Of a DNA stretch of 64,000 nucleotides, positions 8,851 to 19,861 are shown piece after piece. Below the pieces are notes generated by a model. That model worked only from the letters and a program-made list of their open reading frames with translations. It was not told where the DNA came from and ran no database searches. The translations under genes and the position numbers were made by a program. Origin of the DNA: Victivallales bacterium (GTDB lineage Bacteria; Verrucomicrobiota; Lentisphaeria; Oligosphaerales; Oligosphaeraceae); assembly GCA_017964325.1 (NCBI GenBank), contig JAGCSE010000090.1:1-64000 (forward strand). The letters are read 5' to 3'. Each line of letters begins with the position of its first letter. Within the stretch, counting starts at the first letter, position 1.

Positions 8851-10887
8851 TTACGAAGGCAGTACCATGAATCGCGGCGGGATTTCCTTCGTGACAGCGT
8901 AGTAGATGGCGCAGATGATGCAGGGAATCAAAGCACCGAGAATTTCTCCCGCGACTAGGCCGAACATCGTCGGTTTCATTGTCTGGTAACACTTGGCACC
9001 GCCGTATTTGGAGACGAGCGACTTGATGATCCAGCCGATGAGGAAGGCTCCCGCCATGCGTCGCTGTGGTTCTGTCGCCCATACCAAAAATAATACGGGA
9101 TGGATGGGCCACCATGTGATGTGAAGTCGCGCAAATGCAAATACTAGCACAAGCGCGACACCGATGACGCCCGCCAGCATGGCGGACGGTTCAGGACGGA
9201 TGGCGGCGATTCGCTGCAGGCTGGAATAGGCGGCTGTCGTTTCAAGCTTGTCCTGCTGCATGAGCTTTTGGGCGACGGCGTTGACGTTGTCGCAAGTCAT
9301 GCGCGGTACGACTTTGCTGGCCCACGAATCGGCCCATGGCGTGCCATATTTGTATTGAAGGAAAATGGTCATCGGAATTGCGATTGCCATGCCGACAATG
9401 AGTGCAACAGTACACCACGACAGCGATTTGCCGAGCTTCAACTGTTGGTCGTCGTTGACTTTCAAGGAGCCTGAAATGAACGGCATGAGCGTTTCGCGCG
9501 GATCGACGACGAGCACGAGACTGAACATGAGCAGAATCATCAGTTGCTTCGTTCCAAGCGTTCCCGAACCGAACAGCGCCCAGACGACGCCAGACGGCAT
9601 GAAGAACGGCTGGATGTAGAAGATGCCCGTCTCGCACATGACGCGTGAAATCATGATGTAGAAAAGGAACAGAACGGCGATGTAGAGGATTGCAAGCGGC
9701 CATTCGAGACCGACGGCAAGCATTTGGATGAACAGCAGCGGAAGCAGAACGAGAAAAACGCGGACGCCATTGACGACATGCGGCTCCACGTAGTCGCCAG
9801 ATTTTAGACCAATCGCACGTTTGAAAGCACTGGCGTAATATCGTCTTCCCAGGTAGATGATAATGATGAACATACCGAAATAGGCCCCAAAATTCAGCAT
9901 GGACTGGAGGTTCAGACCAAGGTAGTATGTGCCGTCGATGGTTTCGGTCAGTGAAATGCCGTAGGCGGCGAAGCAGCCGCATACGTAGCACCAGATGTAG
10001 GGGCCGATGCTGCAAGAGAGAACCACGTCGGATGACAGGAAATAGGCCAGACCGACGATGGAGAAATAGATGACGGGGGCGAGCAAGCCCGCTCCGTTGC
10101 CGCGTTGGAAAGCGGGTACGAGCTTGGCCATCGGCACGAGATTGATGGACGTCTTGCATGGTATCATGTATTCGGGATACCATGAACAGAGGAAATTGTT
10201 GAAATGGATGAGAAAGACGAAAATCGTTGAAATCCAGAAGAATCTGTTTTTGAAAACGTCTGAGAGATTGGATTTTTCCGTAGGTAGCAGGGCGTTGGTG
10301 AAGGCGGCGACAGGGTAGGGGAGATGTTCGTGCTGCGCCCATTGTCGGTGGAACATGGGTGCCAATGCGATCATCGACAGCCAGACGGTCAGGATAAGCG
10401 GTATCCAGAAAAGAAACGGTCTGGACCATGCTTGCCATGGGACGTCGAAAATCGTGAATTTCTTATCGACTCCGCCAAGTCCCTGGATGAAGCCGATCAG
10501 CGATGTGTCTTCATCCTGCGAGACATCCGCGAGCATTCGTTCAGGGATGATTTCCAAGATGTTATTGGATTTCCAGCCAGGCTCGGTCTTGTTGATGTGA
10601 TGCGGGAGGATGAGAGAGGTCGAGAATGTCCGCAGAAGTCCCGCGCCAGGAACGCAGCAGGCGGCGAGCGTCATGGCGATGATCAATGCGAGTTCTTTTC
10701 CCTTGAAAGCATGTTTCTTCAGCAAAGGGTTGACAATCAAGCAGAAAAGAATCAAAAAGCCATAGACCGTTATGGGCATGTTGTTGCCGACCAGATAGGT
10801 CTGTTGCAGAATCTGGTCGTTGAAATAGCTACAACCGCAGATGAGTGCGGCACCAAGCAGGCCTATGATGATTGCGCGTATGGTCAT
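8851..10887 (-). CDS. DUF6785-type polytopic membrane protein (OPT-transporter-like)
   Basis: A 678-residue integral membrane protein with roughly a dozen or more hydrophobic segments (IRAIIIGLLGAALICG at the N-terminus, FLFWIPLILTVWLSMIAL, VFLVLLPLLFIQMLAVGL, SAMLAGVIGVALVLVFAFA). The layout, with MTLAACCVPGAGLLRTFST early and the long WPEYMIPCK-like loop, is that of the DUF6785/DUF6784 proteins abundant in Lentisphaerota and related PVC bacteria, distantly related to oligopeptide transporters. No substrate is known. It follows the signal peptidase gene by 29 bases on the same strand. Confidence 0.65.
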   Translation of the reverse strand: MTIRAIIIGLLGAALICGCSYFNDQILQQTYLVGNNMPITVYGFLILFCLIVNPLLKKHAFKGKELALIIAMTLAACCVPGAGLLRTFSTSLILPHHINKTEPGWKSNNILEIIPERMLADVSQDEDTSLIGFIQGLGGVDKKFTIFDVPWQAWSRPFLFWIPLILTVWLSMIALAPMFHRQWAQHEHLPYPVAAFTNALLPTEKSNLSDVFKNRFFWISTIFVFLIHFNNFLCSWYPEYMIPCKTSINLVPMAKLVPAFQRGNGAGLLAPVIYFSIVGLAYFLSSDVVLSCSIGPYIWCYVCGCFAAYGISLTETIDGTYYLGLNLQSMLNFGAYFGMFIIIIYLGRRYYASAFKRAIGLKSGDYVEPHVVNGVRVFLVLLPLLFIQMLAVGLEWPLAILYIAVLFLFYIMISRVMCETGIFYIQPFFMPSGVVWALFGSGTLGTKQLMILLMFSLVLVVDPRETLMPFISGSLKVNDDQQLKLGKSLSWCTVALIVGMAIAIPMTIFLQYKYGTPWADSWASKVVPRMTCDNVNAVAQKLMQQDKLETTAAYSSLQRIAAIRPEPSAMLAGVIGVALVLVFAFARLHITWWPIHPVLFLVWATEPQRRMAGAFLIGWIIKSLVSKYGGAKCYQTMKPTMFGLVAGEILGALIPCIICAIYYAVTKEIPPRFMVLPS

Positions 10888-10916
10888 GGCGGTGGTATTA
10901 TGGATTTAGTGTGGAT

Positions 10917-12446
10917 TCATGGGACGACGGGATAGTTGGCAGGCGTCGGGCCGATGGCGGGATCGGGCTCCAAACGGTCGATGAATCCCCAACGGCGGCT
11001 GAGCGGCCACCAGACGACGCCTGGTCTGCCGACGAGATTCTTGCGCGGGACAGTGCCCCAGTAGCGGCTGTCTTTGCTGTTTTCGGAGTTGTCTCCGAGC
11101 ATAACATAGTGGTCTTCAGGGATTTCCATTTCGCTGGAATTGCTCGTGAGATATAAGGCAGGCATGGGCATGTGCGCATAGCCGTGGTAGGCTCCCGTTT
11201 CGGAATAGATTCGTTCGAAGCCGCGTGAGTCGCTGGCATCCAGCAGGCGGAAGTCATTTTCGCCTTGTGGTTTAACGTAGAGCTTCCTGTCCATGATCTT
11301 CAACGTGTCGCCAGGGAGTCCGACGAGCCGTTTGACATAGTAGCGGCCGCCGAAGCCCGAGCCATCGGGGTCGTTGAGACCATCTGTCGTGAAGACCATG
11401 ACATCGCCACGCTTGGGTTCGCGGAAGGCGAGGCTGAGGCGGTTGACGAAGAGGTGGTCGCCTGATTCGAGATAGCCACGGATGAGCACGTCGCCCGGCG
11501 CGAGGTCGAAATAATGCGATGTAGATGGATTGAGATACATGCGGATGATGTTCCGCTTGACGTCTTCTGGGAGGCCAGGCAGTTCGTATGTTTCTGAACC
11601 GATGGTCACGTTGGTAAGGGGGTGAGCAGCCGTGGATTTTGGTGAAAGCTTCAAGGAGTCCCAACTGAGTTCGCCGGCCTGGCGGACAGAGATTGGATAT
11701 GAGCCAAGGTTATAGACGATGAGCGGGTCGGACTGCTTGAAGACGAGTGGCCCCTTGCGGGCCTTTTCCTGATAGTATTCGTAGATTGCGCGTTGTACTT
11801 CCGCGACGGAGCCTGGTACGCGGTAGGCGTCCATGCCGATGAGAAACTGCGTCGATGGGAAGAACGGGAGGTAGTTTTTGCCGGGCTGCATGGAATCCCA
11901 GTCGAAACGACCGCCGTTTTTGGCGACGACATCAATGTTCTGACGTGAGAAGTTAAGGAAAGAGAAGAACTTGCCGATTTTTGTGGAAGGCAGTTTTTCG
12001 GCTGGTGTGAAATGAATTCCGTAGAGGGTGGGCTGCATGCTGCCAGTCGGAATCTTGAACGGTTGGATGAAAAGCGAACGGACTCCGAAGGCTAGACCGA
12101 GGGCGACGATGAGTACCTCCAATTGGTCGGAGATTTTTGCACCTTTTTTCGCAGGGGGGAGTCCTGAAATATTGTCTGAATATTTGGACAGAGTCTGTGA
12201 GACGAGCTTGTCGTCTTTCGATGAAAGGGCGTTTTGAATTTCGTCAATGATTTCCTTAAGTCTCGTCACATAGCGGACTTCAAGAATGTCGCGGTCTCTG
12301 AGCAGATAGCTTTTGAGATATTTCTCGATTTGCGCGAGCTGGTATCTGCGCTTCCCTTCCGGTGTGCGGCAGTATTTCTGGACGTAGTTTCCGAAGAAGA
12401 ACCAGAAGACGGCGAGATCGACGATGATTTGGACGTATAGTGGCAT
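10917..12446 (-). CDS. lepB: Signal peptidase I, enlarged form
   Basis: Removes signal peptides from exported proteins at the cytoplasmic membrane. Two N-terminal hydrophobic segments are visible (residues 5-20 and 110-126), then the box B motif PTGSMQPT with nucleophile Ser136. Box C/D is RYYVKRLVGLPGD with general base Lys372, and box E is MLGDNSENSKDSRYWG. At 509 residues it is far longer than usual: about 190 residues separate Ser and Lys regions, and a charged cytoplasmic segment of about 80 residues lies between the membrane helices. The gene precedes the DUF6785 protein gene. Confidence 0.93.
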   Translation of the reverse strand: MPLYVQIIVDLAVFWFFFGNYVQKYCRTPEGKRRYQLAQIEKYLKSYLLRDRDILEVRYVTRLKEIIDEIQNALSSKDDKLVSQTLSKYSDNISGLPPAKKGAKISDQLEVLIVALGLAFGVRSLFIQPFKIPTGSMQPTLYGIHFTPAEKLPSTKIGKFFSFLNFSRQNIDVVAKNGGRFDWDSMQPGKNYLPFFPSTQFLIGMDAYRVPGSVAEVQRAIYEYYQEKARKGPLVFKQSDPLIVYNLGSYPISVRQAGELSWDSLKLSPKSTAAHPLTNVTIGSETYELPGLPEDVKRNIIRMYLNPSTSHYFDLAPGDVLIRGYLESGDHLFVNRLSLAFREPKRGDVMVFTTDGLNDPDGSGFGGRYYVKRLVGLPGDTLKIMDRKLYVKPQGENDFRLLDASDSRGFERIYSETGAYHGYAHMPMPALYLTSNSSEMEIPEDHYVMLGDNSENSKDSRYWGTVPRKNLVGRPGVVWWPLSRRWGFIDRLEPDPAIGPTPANYPVVP

Positions 12447-12575
12447 AGTGGGTAAAAGCTGAAAGCTGAAAGCTGAAAGCTATTGCAAGATATTGACAAT
12501 TAATATATTATGTTTTTTCTGTTTTGGGTGTTTGGCTTTAAGCATTAAGCATTAAGCTCTCCGCCAATGGCGGAG
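12447..12575. repeat. Intergenic short tandem repeats and palindrome between lepA and lepB
   Basis: Contains AGCTGAA repeated three times (12459-12480) and AAGCATT repeats near 12539-12556. A perfect 7-bp palindrome CTCCGCC-AAT-GGCGGAG (12559-12575) abuts the lepA stop codon. No U-tract follows, so it looks like a REP-type element or a transcript-stabilising hairpin rather than a classical terminator. Confidence 0.6.
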
Positions 12576-14381
<1,806 letters not shown>

Positions 14382-14384
14382 GAA

Positions 14385-15482
14385 TCAATGTCTTCCTATT
14401 TTTCGAAGGGCGATGAGCCCTCCTGTCTGATAGAGTAGGTTGGGTAGCCAGACGATGAGTTCCGGATGGAGATGCGGTTTCTTTTCAAGCATTCCCGCCA
14501 GCAGGAGGAACACGTAGAAACCGAGTGCGAGAATGACGCAAATCAGAAGTCCGACAGAGAGTTCGGAGCGTTTCCCCCTGATTCCGAAGGGGATGCCGAG
14601 CAGAAGAAATGCGAAGGGGGAGAGGGAAAGGGAGAGGCGGTGGTGGAGATTCAGCATGAGCGGCGTGATGTCTTCGCCCGCTTCCTGCATAAGCCGCATT
14701 CGCCCATAGAGCATTTTCACGTCCATGAATTTAGGCTTGCGGGTGATTTTCTTCTTGGATTGAGAGGCACCGTAGTCGAATGGGAGACTGATGGACATGG
14801 CGGAGAGATGGCGTTTGGCGACGGCGTATCCGCTGCCGAAGGTGATATCCGAGATGATGGCGTCGTTCAATTCGAGATTGATGAAAAATGTCTGTGGGTC
14901 AAGATGGATGCGGCCACGTTTTGCGGAGATGTCCTGCATGGAATCTTCGCCGTTTTGCAGGATGATGTGGATGTGCTCCAAATCGTCGCCTTCGCGTTTC
15001 ATGACACGGATGCTGCATTTGTTGGACAGCTTTGTGAAAACGCCTGGCTCCAGAAGGGAGAAGGGAGCGTTGGAAAGGGCGGACCAGCGGAGAATGTCCG
15101 CTTCGTAACGACAAACTGGCGAAATGACCAGTGAGATGGCAAGGCAGAGGATGGAGCAGCCTGTGCAGATGGCGAGACCTGGTGCGATGATCTGCCAGAG
15201 GTTGATGCCGCTCGCTTTCAGTGCGACGATTTCGTTGTCGGACGACATCCTGCCGAAAATCAGCACGGTGGCGACGAGAATGGACAGTGGCAGCGTGAAT
15301 CGCAGCATGTCCGGTATCATCAGCAATAGAAATTTAAGGAGAAGCGACGGCGCGACGCCTTTTGAGAGGAGGTCGAAGGCTCTGAAGAAATGTCCTGACA
15401 GCATGACAAACGTCAGCACCCCCAATGCGATGGAGGTGCTGACGAGTATGTTTCTCGTGATGTGGCAGGTGATGGTCTTCAA
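14385..15482 (-). CDS. LptF/LptG-family lipopolysaccharide export permease
   Basis: A 365-residue YjgP/YjgQ-family permease, part of the ABC complex that extracts LPS from the inner membrane. It has three N-terminal hydrophobic segments (residues about 13-30, 48-75, 98-122), a periplasmic beta-jellyroll region (about 125-270) and three C-terminal helices (LSPFAFLLLGIPFGIRG, VGLLICVILALGFYVFLLLAG). The motif MSSDNEIVALKASGI at about 79-93 is strongly conserved in the family. LptF and LptG cannot be separated from sequence alone; only one is encoded here. It lies downstream of bamA. Confidence 0.9.
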   Translation of the reverse strand: MKTITCHITRNILVSTSIALGVLTFVMLSGHFFRAFDLLSKGVAPSLLLKFLLLMIPDMLRFTLPLSILVATVLIFGRMSSDNEIVALKASGINLWQIIAPGLAICTGCSILCLAISLVISPVCRYEADILRWSALSNAPFSLLEPGVFTKLSNKCSIRVMKREGDDLEHIHIILQNGEDSMQDISAKRGRIHLDPQTFFINLELNDAIISDITFGSGYAVAKRHLSAMSISLPFDYGASQSKKKITRKPKFMDVKMLYGRMRLMQEAGEDITPLMLNLHHRLSLSLSPFAFLLLGIPFGIRGKRSELSVGLLICVILALGFYVFLLLAGMLEKKPHLHPELIVWLPNLLYQTGGLIALRKIGRH

Positions 15483-15496
15483 GTTTTGAAATATCT

Positions 15497-15527
15497 CATG
15501 TATGGGCGGAAGGCCCTCCCATACATG
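15497..15527. repeat. Inverted repeat between bamA and the LptF/G gene
   Basis: A perfect 10-bp stem CATGTATGGG/CCCATACATG with an 11-base loop. No U-tract follows on either strand, so it may stabilise or partly terminate the bamA transcript. Confidence 0.55.
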
Positions 15528-15549
15528 GTGTTATGAAATGAATTTTTCG

Positions 15550-17952
15550 TCAGAACGTGTAACCGATATTGAAATGGAAGCGGCCGGAGCTGCCGTCAAG
15601 ATGCTCATAGCCAGTTCTGACGGGATAGCCGTAGTAGAGGTTGAGCGGGATGGCCTTGAACTGGATGCCGACGCCAACGGAGACGTTGATGTCATCCGCA
15701 TCAAAATCGTAAGATTCCCACCAGACGTTACCTGCATCGACGAATGTGCAGAGGTACATGAAATCTTTGACAGGCTTGAGTAGTTCCACCGTGCCTGTGA
15801 GGATCGTGCTACCGCCGAGTGAGTCTTCGAAGGCGTCAACTGGCGCGACGACACGGCGTTTGAAGCCGCGGATTGTGCTGATGCCGCCTGCGAAATAGCG
15901 GTCGAAGATGGCGGCTTTTTCGCTTGTCAGGCTGCCGGCATTGATAGAGGTCTTGAGGATGTAATCGCGGAAGACGGGATGGTAGTTAGCGGCGGAAAGA
16001 TCGATTCTGCCGTAGCTTTCATAACTGCCGAGGGCTTCGGTGATGTATTCGGTATGCAGGGTGATGATGGATCCGCGGCTGGGGAAGCGGAAGGCGTTTC
16101 GCCTGTCTCGTGTGACACGCCAGATGACACGGTTGGCCCAGAAGGAGTCTTCATCGTCGAAGATGTTGTGGCCTCTGACGGTTCCGGAATTGGTGTACCA
16201 GCGTTCGAGCCAGTCGTCATCAAGTGCTTCGAAATCCTTCTCATCGTTTTCGACGTTGTTGATGCGGATGTATTCGAAGCGTGCGCCGAGGCTCATCCGC
16301 CAGAATTCGATATGCTCCGTGAAGGGGATGCGGAAATTGATAGGCCATGTGAGCGTGGAGCCAATGCCGATGGAGCGTTGGTCGTAGGCGTCTTCGAAGC
16401 GGTTGTTGAAGAAGATTTCAGTATGCAGTTCGAGTCGTTTGTCTAGGAACCACGGTTCCGTAAGGGAGATGACGGCGTTTGACACTTCGGAACCTGCCTG
16501 AACACGTGCGCGGAAGCGCTGTCCTGCGCCTTTCGGCGGCCATTCGAGGCCAAGCAATTTGGAAATGTCGAAATTCGTTTCATTGAATTCCGCGAATCCT
16601 ATGACGGAATCTTCCGTGGAGAAGCCCGCACCGAGGGAGAGCTGTCCGGTCGGCTTTTCTTCGACTTCGATGCGGAGGTCGCGGAGGTCAGGCGTTTCCG
16701 TGACGGCGGGGACGATATCGACACGCGAGAAATAGCCCAAGTTCATAAGGCGATTCTTGGATGTACGGATTTTTGTATTGTCGCCGAGGTCGTCGGAGAA
16801 GATGGTCATTTCACGGCGGATGACTTTATCCTGCGTATATTCGTTGCCTGTGATGATCAGGTCTCGGATGCGGCTGACGTTGCCTTCCGTAATATGGTAC
16901 TCGATGGAGACTTCATGCTTTTCCGCATCAACCTGATGCCTGGGAATGAGCGAGAGGTCCATGAAGCCCTTGATGTCGTATCTGGCCTTCATACGTTCCG
17001 TATCCGCTTGTTCGAATGAAGCGTTGTATATGCTTCCTTCCTTTAGAAGTGTACTGGCAAGAAGTGCTTCTGGCGTAAACGTCGTCGCGCCCTTTATGGT
17101 AATTGCCTTGACTTTGTATTGTGCGCCTTCTTCAATCTTGTAGGTCAGCGCGACCCATTTTCCGTCTTCGAGGTCTGTTTCGATAATGTCGGTGACCTGG
17201 AAATCAAGGTATCCTTTGTTGCGGTAGAGTTTTTGGAGGGCATCTTTGTCGAGGTCATGTTGGAATTTATTGTAGTAGTTGCCAAAACGGAAGATGTAGC
17301 GCCACCATTGGCGTTTTGTATAAATGGCGTCTTTCAGTTCGGATTCCGTGAAGGCGGCATTGCCGATGAAGCTGACGCCTTTGAGTTTGCTGCGAGTTGT
17401 TTCCGTAATGTTAAAGACGACGTTCACGCCGCCATTGGGAGTCTTTTCCTGGACTGTGTTCACAATCGTGCCGAAATATCCCGCGTTGTTGTATTTTTCC
17501 AGAATGGCCTTGCGTGATTCGGCCAACTTGCGTTCATTCAATGTCTTGCCTGTTTCCAATGTCACTAGCTTGCGAAGCTTTTTGGTCTTGTACTGCTTGT
17601 TGCCGTTGATAATGATTTCATTGACGGGGGGCTTGGGCTTGACGATGAAATTGATGCCAACCTTGCCTGGGCCGAGTGACACACGCTCGACCTTCACGTC
17701 ATCAAAGGAGCCGGATTGCATGAGCACCTTGATGTCATCCGCAAGGACTTTTTCGCTGAACTCCTGTCCAGCGTTTGTTCTGATCAAATGGTAAACACGG
17801 TCAGCGAGAGCCTCCTGGATGAAATTGGCGTCTTGCGAGTCCGCGACGACGGCGATTTTTTCAATGATGTCGGCATGAGCGCAGATGATGCCCAGAAGGA
17901 AGAGACTGAAAACCATGCCGAGGCGATTGCGTTGACGTTTTGCTTGTTTCAT
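15550..17952 (-). CDS. bamA: Outer membrane protein assembly factor BamA
   Basis: Omp85-family pore of the BAM complex. The chosen ATG at 17952 is preceded by GGAG and starts a basic signal peptide ending near IICAHA; the longer frame from 17988 only adds 12 codons. At 800 residues the length is normal. POTRA repeats run to about residue 410 (EIIINGNKQYKTKKL, GVSFIGNAAFTESEL, AITIKGATTFTPEAL, DLIITGNEYTQDKVI). The barrel follows, with YFAGGISTIRGF matching the conserved L6 VRGF region, and the protein ends in the barrel signal FNIGYTF. Confidence 0.96.
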   Translation of the reverse strand: MKQAKRQRNRLGMVFSLFLLGIICAHADIIEKIAVVADSQDANFIQEALADRVYHLIRTNAGQEFSEKVLADDIKVLMQSGSFDDVKVERVSLGPGKVGINFIVKPKPPVNEIIINGNKQYKTKKLRKLVTLETGKTLNERKLAESRKAILEKYNNAGYFGTIVNTVQEKTPNGGVNVVFNITETTRSKLKGVSFIGNAAFTESELKDAIYTKRQWWRYIFRFGNYYNKFQHDLDKDALQKLYRNKGYLDFQVTDIIETDLEDGKWVALTYKIEEGAQYKVKAITIKGATTFTPEALLASTLLKEGSIYNASFEQADTERMKARYDIKGFMDLSLIPRHQVDAEKHEVSIEYHITEGNVSRIRDLIITGNEYTQDKVIRREMTIFSDDLGDNTKIRTSKNRLMNLGYFSRVDIVPAVTETPDLRDLRIEVEEKPTGQLSLGAGFSTEDSVIGFAEFNETNFDISKLLGLEWPPKGAGQRFRARVQAGSEVSNAVISLTEPWFLDKRLELHTEIFFNNRFEDAYDQRSIGIGSTLTWPINFRIPFTEHIEFWRMSLGARFEYIRINNVENDEKDFEALDDDWLERWYTNSGTVRGHNIFDDEDSFWANRVIWRVTRDRRNAFRFPSRGSIITLHTEYITEALGSYESYGRIDLSAANYHPVFRDYILKTSINAGSLTSEKAAIFDRYFAGGISTIRGFKRRVVAPVDAFEDSLGGSTILTGTVELLKPVKDFMYLCTFVDAGNVWWESYDFDADDINVSVGVGIQFKAIPLNLYYGYPVRTGYEHLDGSSGRFHFNIGYTF

Positions 17953-18022
17953 AACATTCTCCAATCGAGGAAGATAAGGAATTTGCACGAGACGTGGCGC
18001 GGCTTGAAGGCACTAGAAATGG

Positions 18023-18045
18023 ATGCGGGCTTGGATTTCCCGCAT
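18023..18045 (-). other. Hairpin in the bamA leader
   Basis: A 7-bp stem ATGCGGG/CCCGCAT (18023-18029 with 18039-18045) about 70 bases upstream of the bamA start. It would form in the bamA 5' leader if transcription starts upstream of it; no function is shown. Confidence 0.35.
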
Positions 18046-18135
18046 ACCTTGAATAACACATTAATAAATTAATAGAAACTTGAAGATATGCAAGTCATAC
18101 GACCGCCATGAGCAACGATTGCCAATGGTGTTTTG

Positions 18136-18169
18136 AAAAAAAATAGGCGGTACTTTGTATAGCACCGCC
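18136..18169 (-). terminator. Rho-independent terminator of rplM-rpsI
   Basis: On the minus strand a 9-bp stem GGCGGTGCT/AGTACCGCC (one G-U pair) with a 6-base loop is followed by TA and eight T. It sits 18 bases past the rpsI stop. Confidence 0.92.
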
Positions 18170-18186
18170 CATAGGGGAGAAATGAA

Positions 18187-18585
18187 TTAACGCTTGGAGA
18201 ACTGGAAGCGTTTGCGGGCGCCGGGACGACCGGGCTTCTTACGTTCCTTCTCTCTGGAGTCGCGGGTCACCATGCCGGCGGCCTTGAGGGTGGGACGAAA
18301 TTCTGCATTGAAGTTCATGAGGGCTCTTGTAATGCCGTGGCGGAGAGCACCAGCCTGGCCGATGTTGCCGCCGCCTCTGATGTTGGCGAAGACGTCGAAA
18401 TCAGCCTGTTTGCCAGTGATGACGAGAGGCTGGATGGCGTAGCCGCGCATGGCTTCGGTGGGGAAATAATCTTCAAACGCACGTTTGTTGACGGTCACTT
18501 TTCCCGTGCCTGGGATGAGACGGACTCTGGCGCTGGCGGTCTTTCTTCTGCCGACTGCCATGTAAACTTCATTGGGTTCGGACAT
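18187..18585 (-). CDS. rpsI: 30S ribosomal protein S9
   Basis: A 132-residue small-subunit protein whose C-terminal tail contacts P-site tRNA. It has the family hallmarks GRRKTASARVRLIPGTGKVTVNKR, NIRGGGNIGQAGALRHGITRAL and the C-terminal KKPGRPGARKRFQFSKR ending in the conserved Lys-Arg. It follows rplM by 42 bases, the usual gene order. Confidence 0.98.
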   Translation of the reverse strand: MSEPNEVYMAVGRRKTASARVRLIPGTGKVTVNKRAFEDYFPTEAMRGYAIQPLVITGKQADFDVFANIRGGGNIGQAGALRHGITRALMNFNAEFRPTLKAAGMVTRDSREKERKKPGRPGARKRFQFSKR

Positions 18586-18627
18586 GCTTATTCCTTGGCT
18601 CCTAGCTATATAATGATTGATAATTAA

Positions 18628-19077
18628 TTAGATGTATTTTTCCCAGACTTCGATTGTATCGGCCTGCTGGGCGACATGGGGATGTTCGGCGCCAGCATAA
18701 ACTTTGAGTTTCTTGAACTGTGCACGGCCAAGTCTGCCTTTCGGCATCATGCCCCACACCGCGTCCAGAATCATGCGCTCTGGATGCTTCTGGCGAATGA
18801 TGTCCGCCGTCTGCTCGCGGAGACCGCCCATGTAGCCGGAGTAGTCCTGATAGATTTTACGCGTATTTTTACGTCCTGTGAGGACGACCTTTTCGGCGTT
18901 GATGACGATGACGAAATCGCCAGTATCCAGATGGGGCGTGTAGATTGGTTTGTTGCGGCCGCGGAGAATGTTCGCGATTTTGACGGCAAGACGACCGAGC
19001 ACCAAGCCTTCAGCGTTGATGACGTGCCACTTGCGTTCGATTTCGTTGACTTTTGGAAGGAAGGTCTTCTGTTCCAT
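18628..19077 (-). CDS. rplM: 50S ribosomal protein L13
   Basis: A 149-residue large-subunit assembly protein. Conserved segments include [38 protein letters not shown] and [21 protein letters not shown]. It is the first gene of the rplM-rpsI pair, which ends in a clear terminator. Confidence 0.98.
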   Translation of the reverse strand: MEQKTFLPKVNEIERKWHVINAEGLVLGRLAVKIANILRGRNKPIYTPHLDTGDFVIVINAEKVVLTGRKNTRKIYQDYSGYMGGLREQTADIIRQKHPERMILDAVWGMMPKGRLGRAQFKKLKVYAGAEHPHVAQQADTIEVWEKYI

Positions 19078-19180
19078 GAATGTTACCTGACTGTTATATT
19101 GAATGTGATTGGAAATTTACAAAGAACTATTAATGTAATTCTTCATGTCGGCATTTCAAGTAATTCTGACTATATTTTTG

Positions 19181-19855
19181 TTATTCTGGCATAAAGTGAG
19201 GCAGACGGCTCATGGCATTGACGGTGTCTTGGGCGTGCATGAGCAACGGCCATCTGTGCTTGTAGGGGATTGTATTGGCGAGAATGTCCTTTTCCGCAAG
19301 GATTGGTTCCGCATACGGGATGGTGACGGTGCGGGTGGTTCCGCATAGCTGGACAGTGAGTTCGGATGAATTGGATGTTACGTCAAACCAAGCAGTTGCG
19401 AAACCATTATCGGAGGTGGTGTGAAGGGTGATGCGGTTGTTGTCTGTCGCTGACGGCGATGGTTCGAGTTGGTTTTGACAGAGCCATGCGGCAAGGTCCA
19501 TGCAGAGGAGGAGGGAGGCTTGCTGCGGGATGGAGATTTGCATATCACGAAGCGTTCCAAGGCAGTTGGAAGCGAGCAATTCCTTCAACCGTGCGAAGAT
19601 AGGCAGTAGTCTGTAGGAATGCAGGATGGCAACGGCGAGCTTGCGACGCCTCGTTGTTTCTGCAAGACGATTAAGTGATTCTGGTGGAAGAAGTTCCACT
19701 GAATCAATGGCAAACGACCGCTTGGCGCGGATGAGCCGTGGAATCCATTCGTCCAGTTCTGCCTTTGACAGATGATTGAGAATTGGCACGGCATCTTCCG
19801 CCATGAAATCCGCTTCGCTTGCGGGAAGATATACTAGATGGTTCAGGAGTGGCAT
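19181..19855 (-). CDS. Gfo/Idh/MocA-like protein lacking the nucleotide-binding domain
   Basis: A 224-residue protein. Residues about 72-106 (KLAVAILHSYRLLPIFARLKELLASNCLGTLRDM) strongly recall the Gfo/Idh/MocA segment in which a substrate-domain helix is followed by GxLG. The N-terminal Rossmann fold with its GxGxxG motif is missing; instead residues 1-70 resemble only the end of such a domain (FMAEDAVPILNHLSKAELDEW, LLPPESLNRLAET). The C-terminal half is beta-rich (ITLHTTSDNGFATAWFDVTS). It starts 6 bases after the M16C protease gene. Either a degenerate enzyme or a repurposed binding domain. Confidence 0.45.
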   Translation of the reverse strand: MPLLNHLVYLPASEADFMAEDAVPILNHLSKAELDEWIPRLIRAKRSFAIDSVELLPPESLNRLAETTRRRKLAVAILHSYRLLPIFARLKELLASNCLGTLRDMQISIPQQASLLLCMDLAAWLCQNQLEPSPSATDNNRITLHTTSDNGFATAWFDVTSNSSELTVQLCGTTRTVTIPYAEPILAEKDILANTIPYKHRWPLLMHAQDTVNAMSRLPHFMPE

Positions 19856-19861
19856 TGTTAT

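Noticed and set aside
19093..19122. TTGTAA-N18-TATAAC on the minus strand as an rplM promoter
   Set aside because: The transcript would begin only about 9 bases before the rplM start, leaving no room for the ribosome binding site. Kept out as unreliable.
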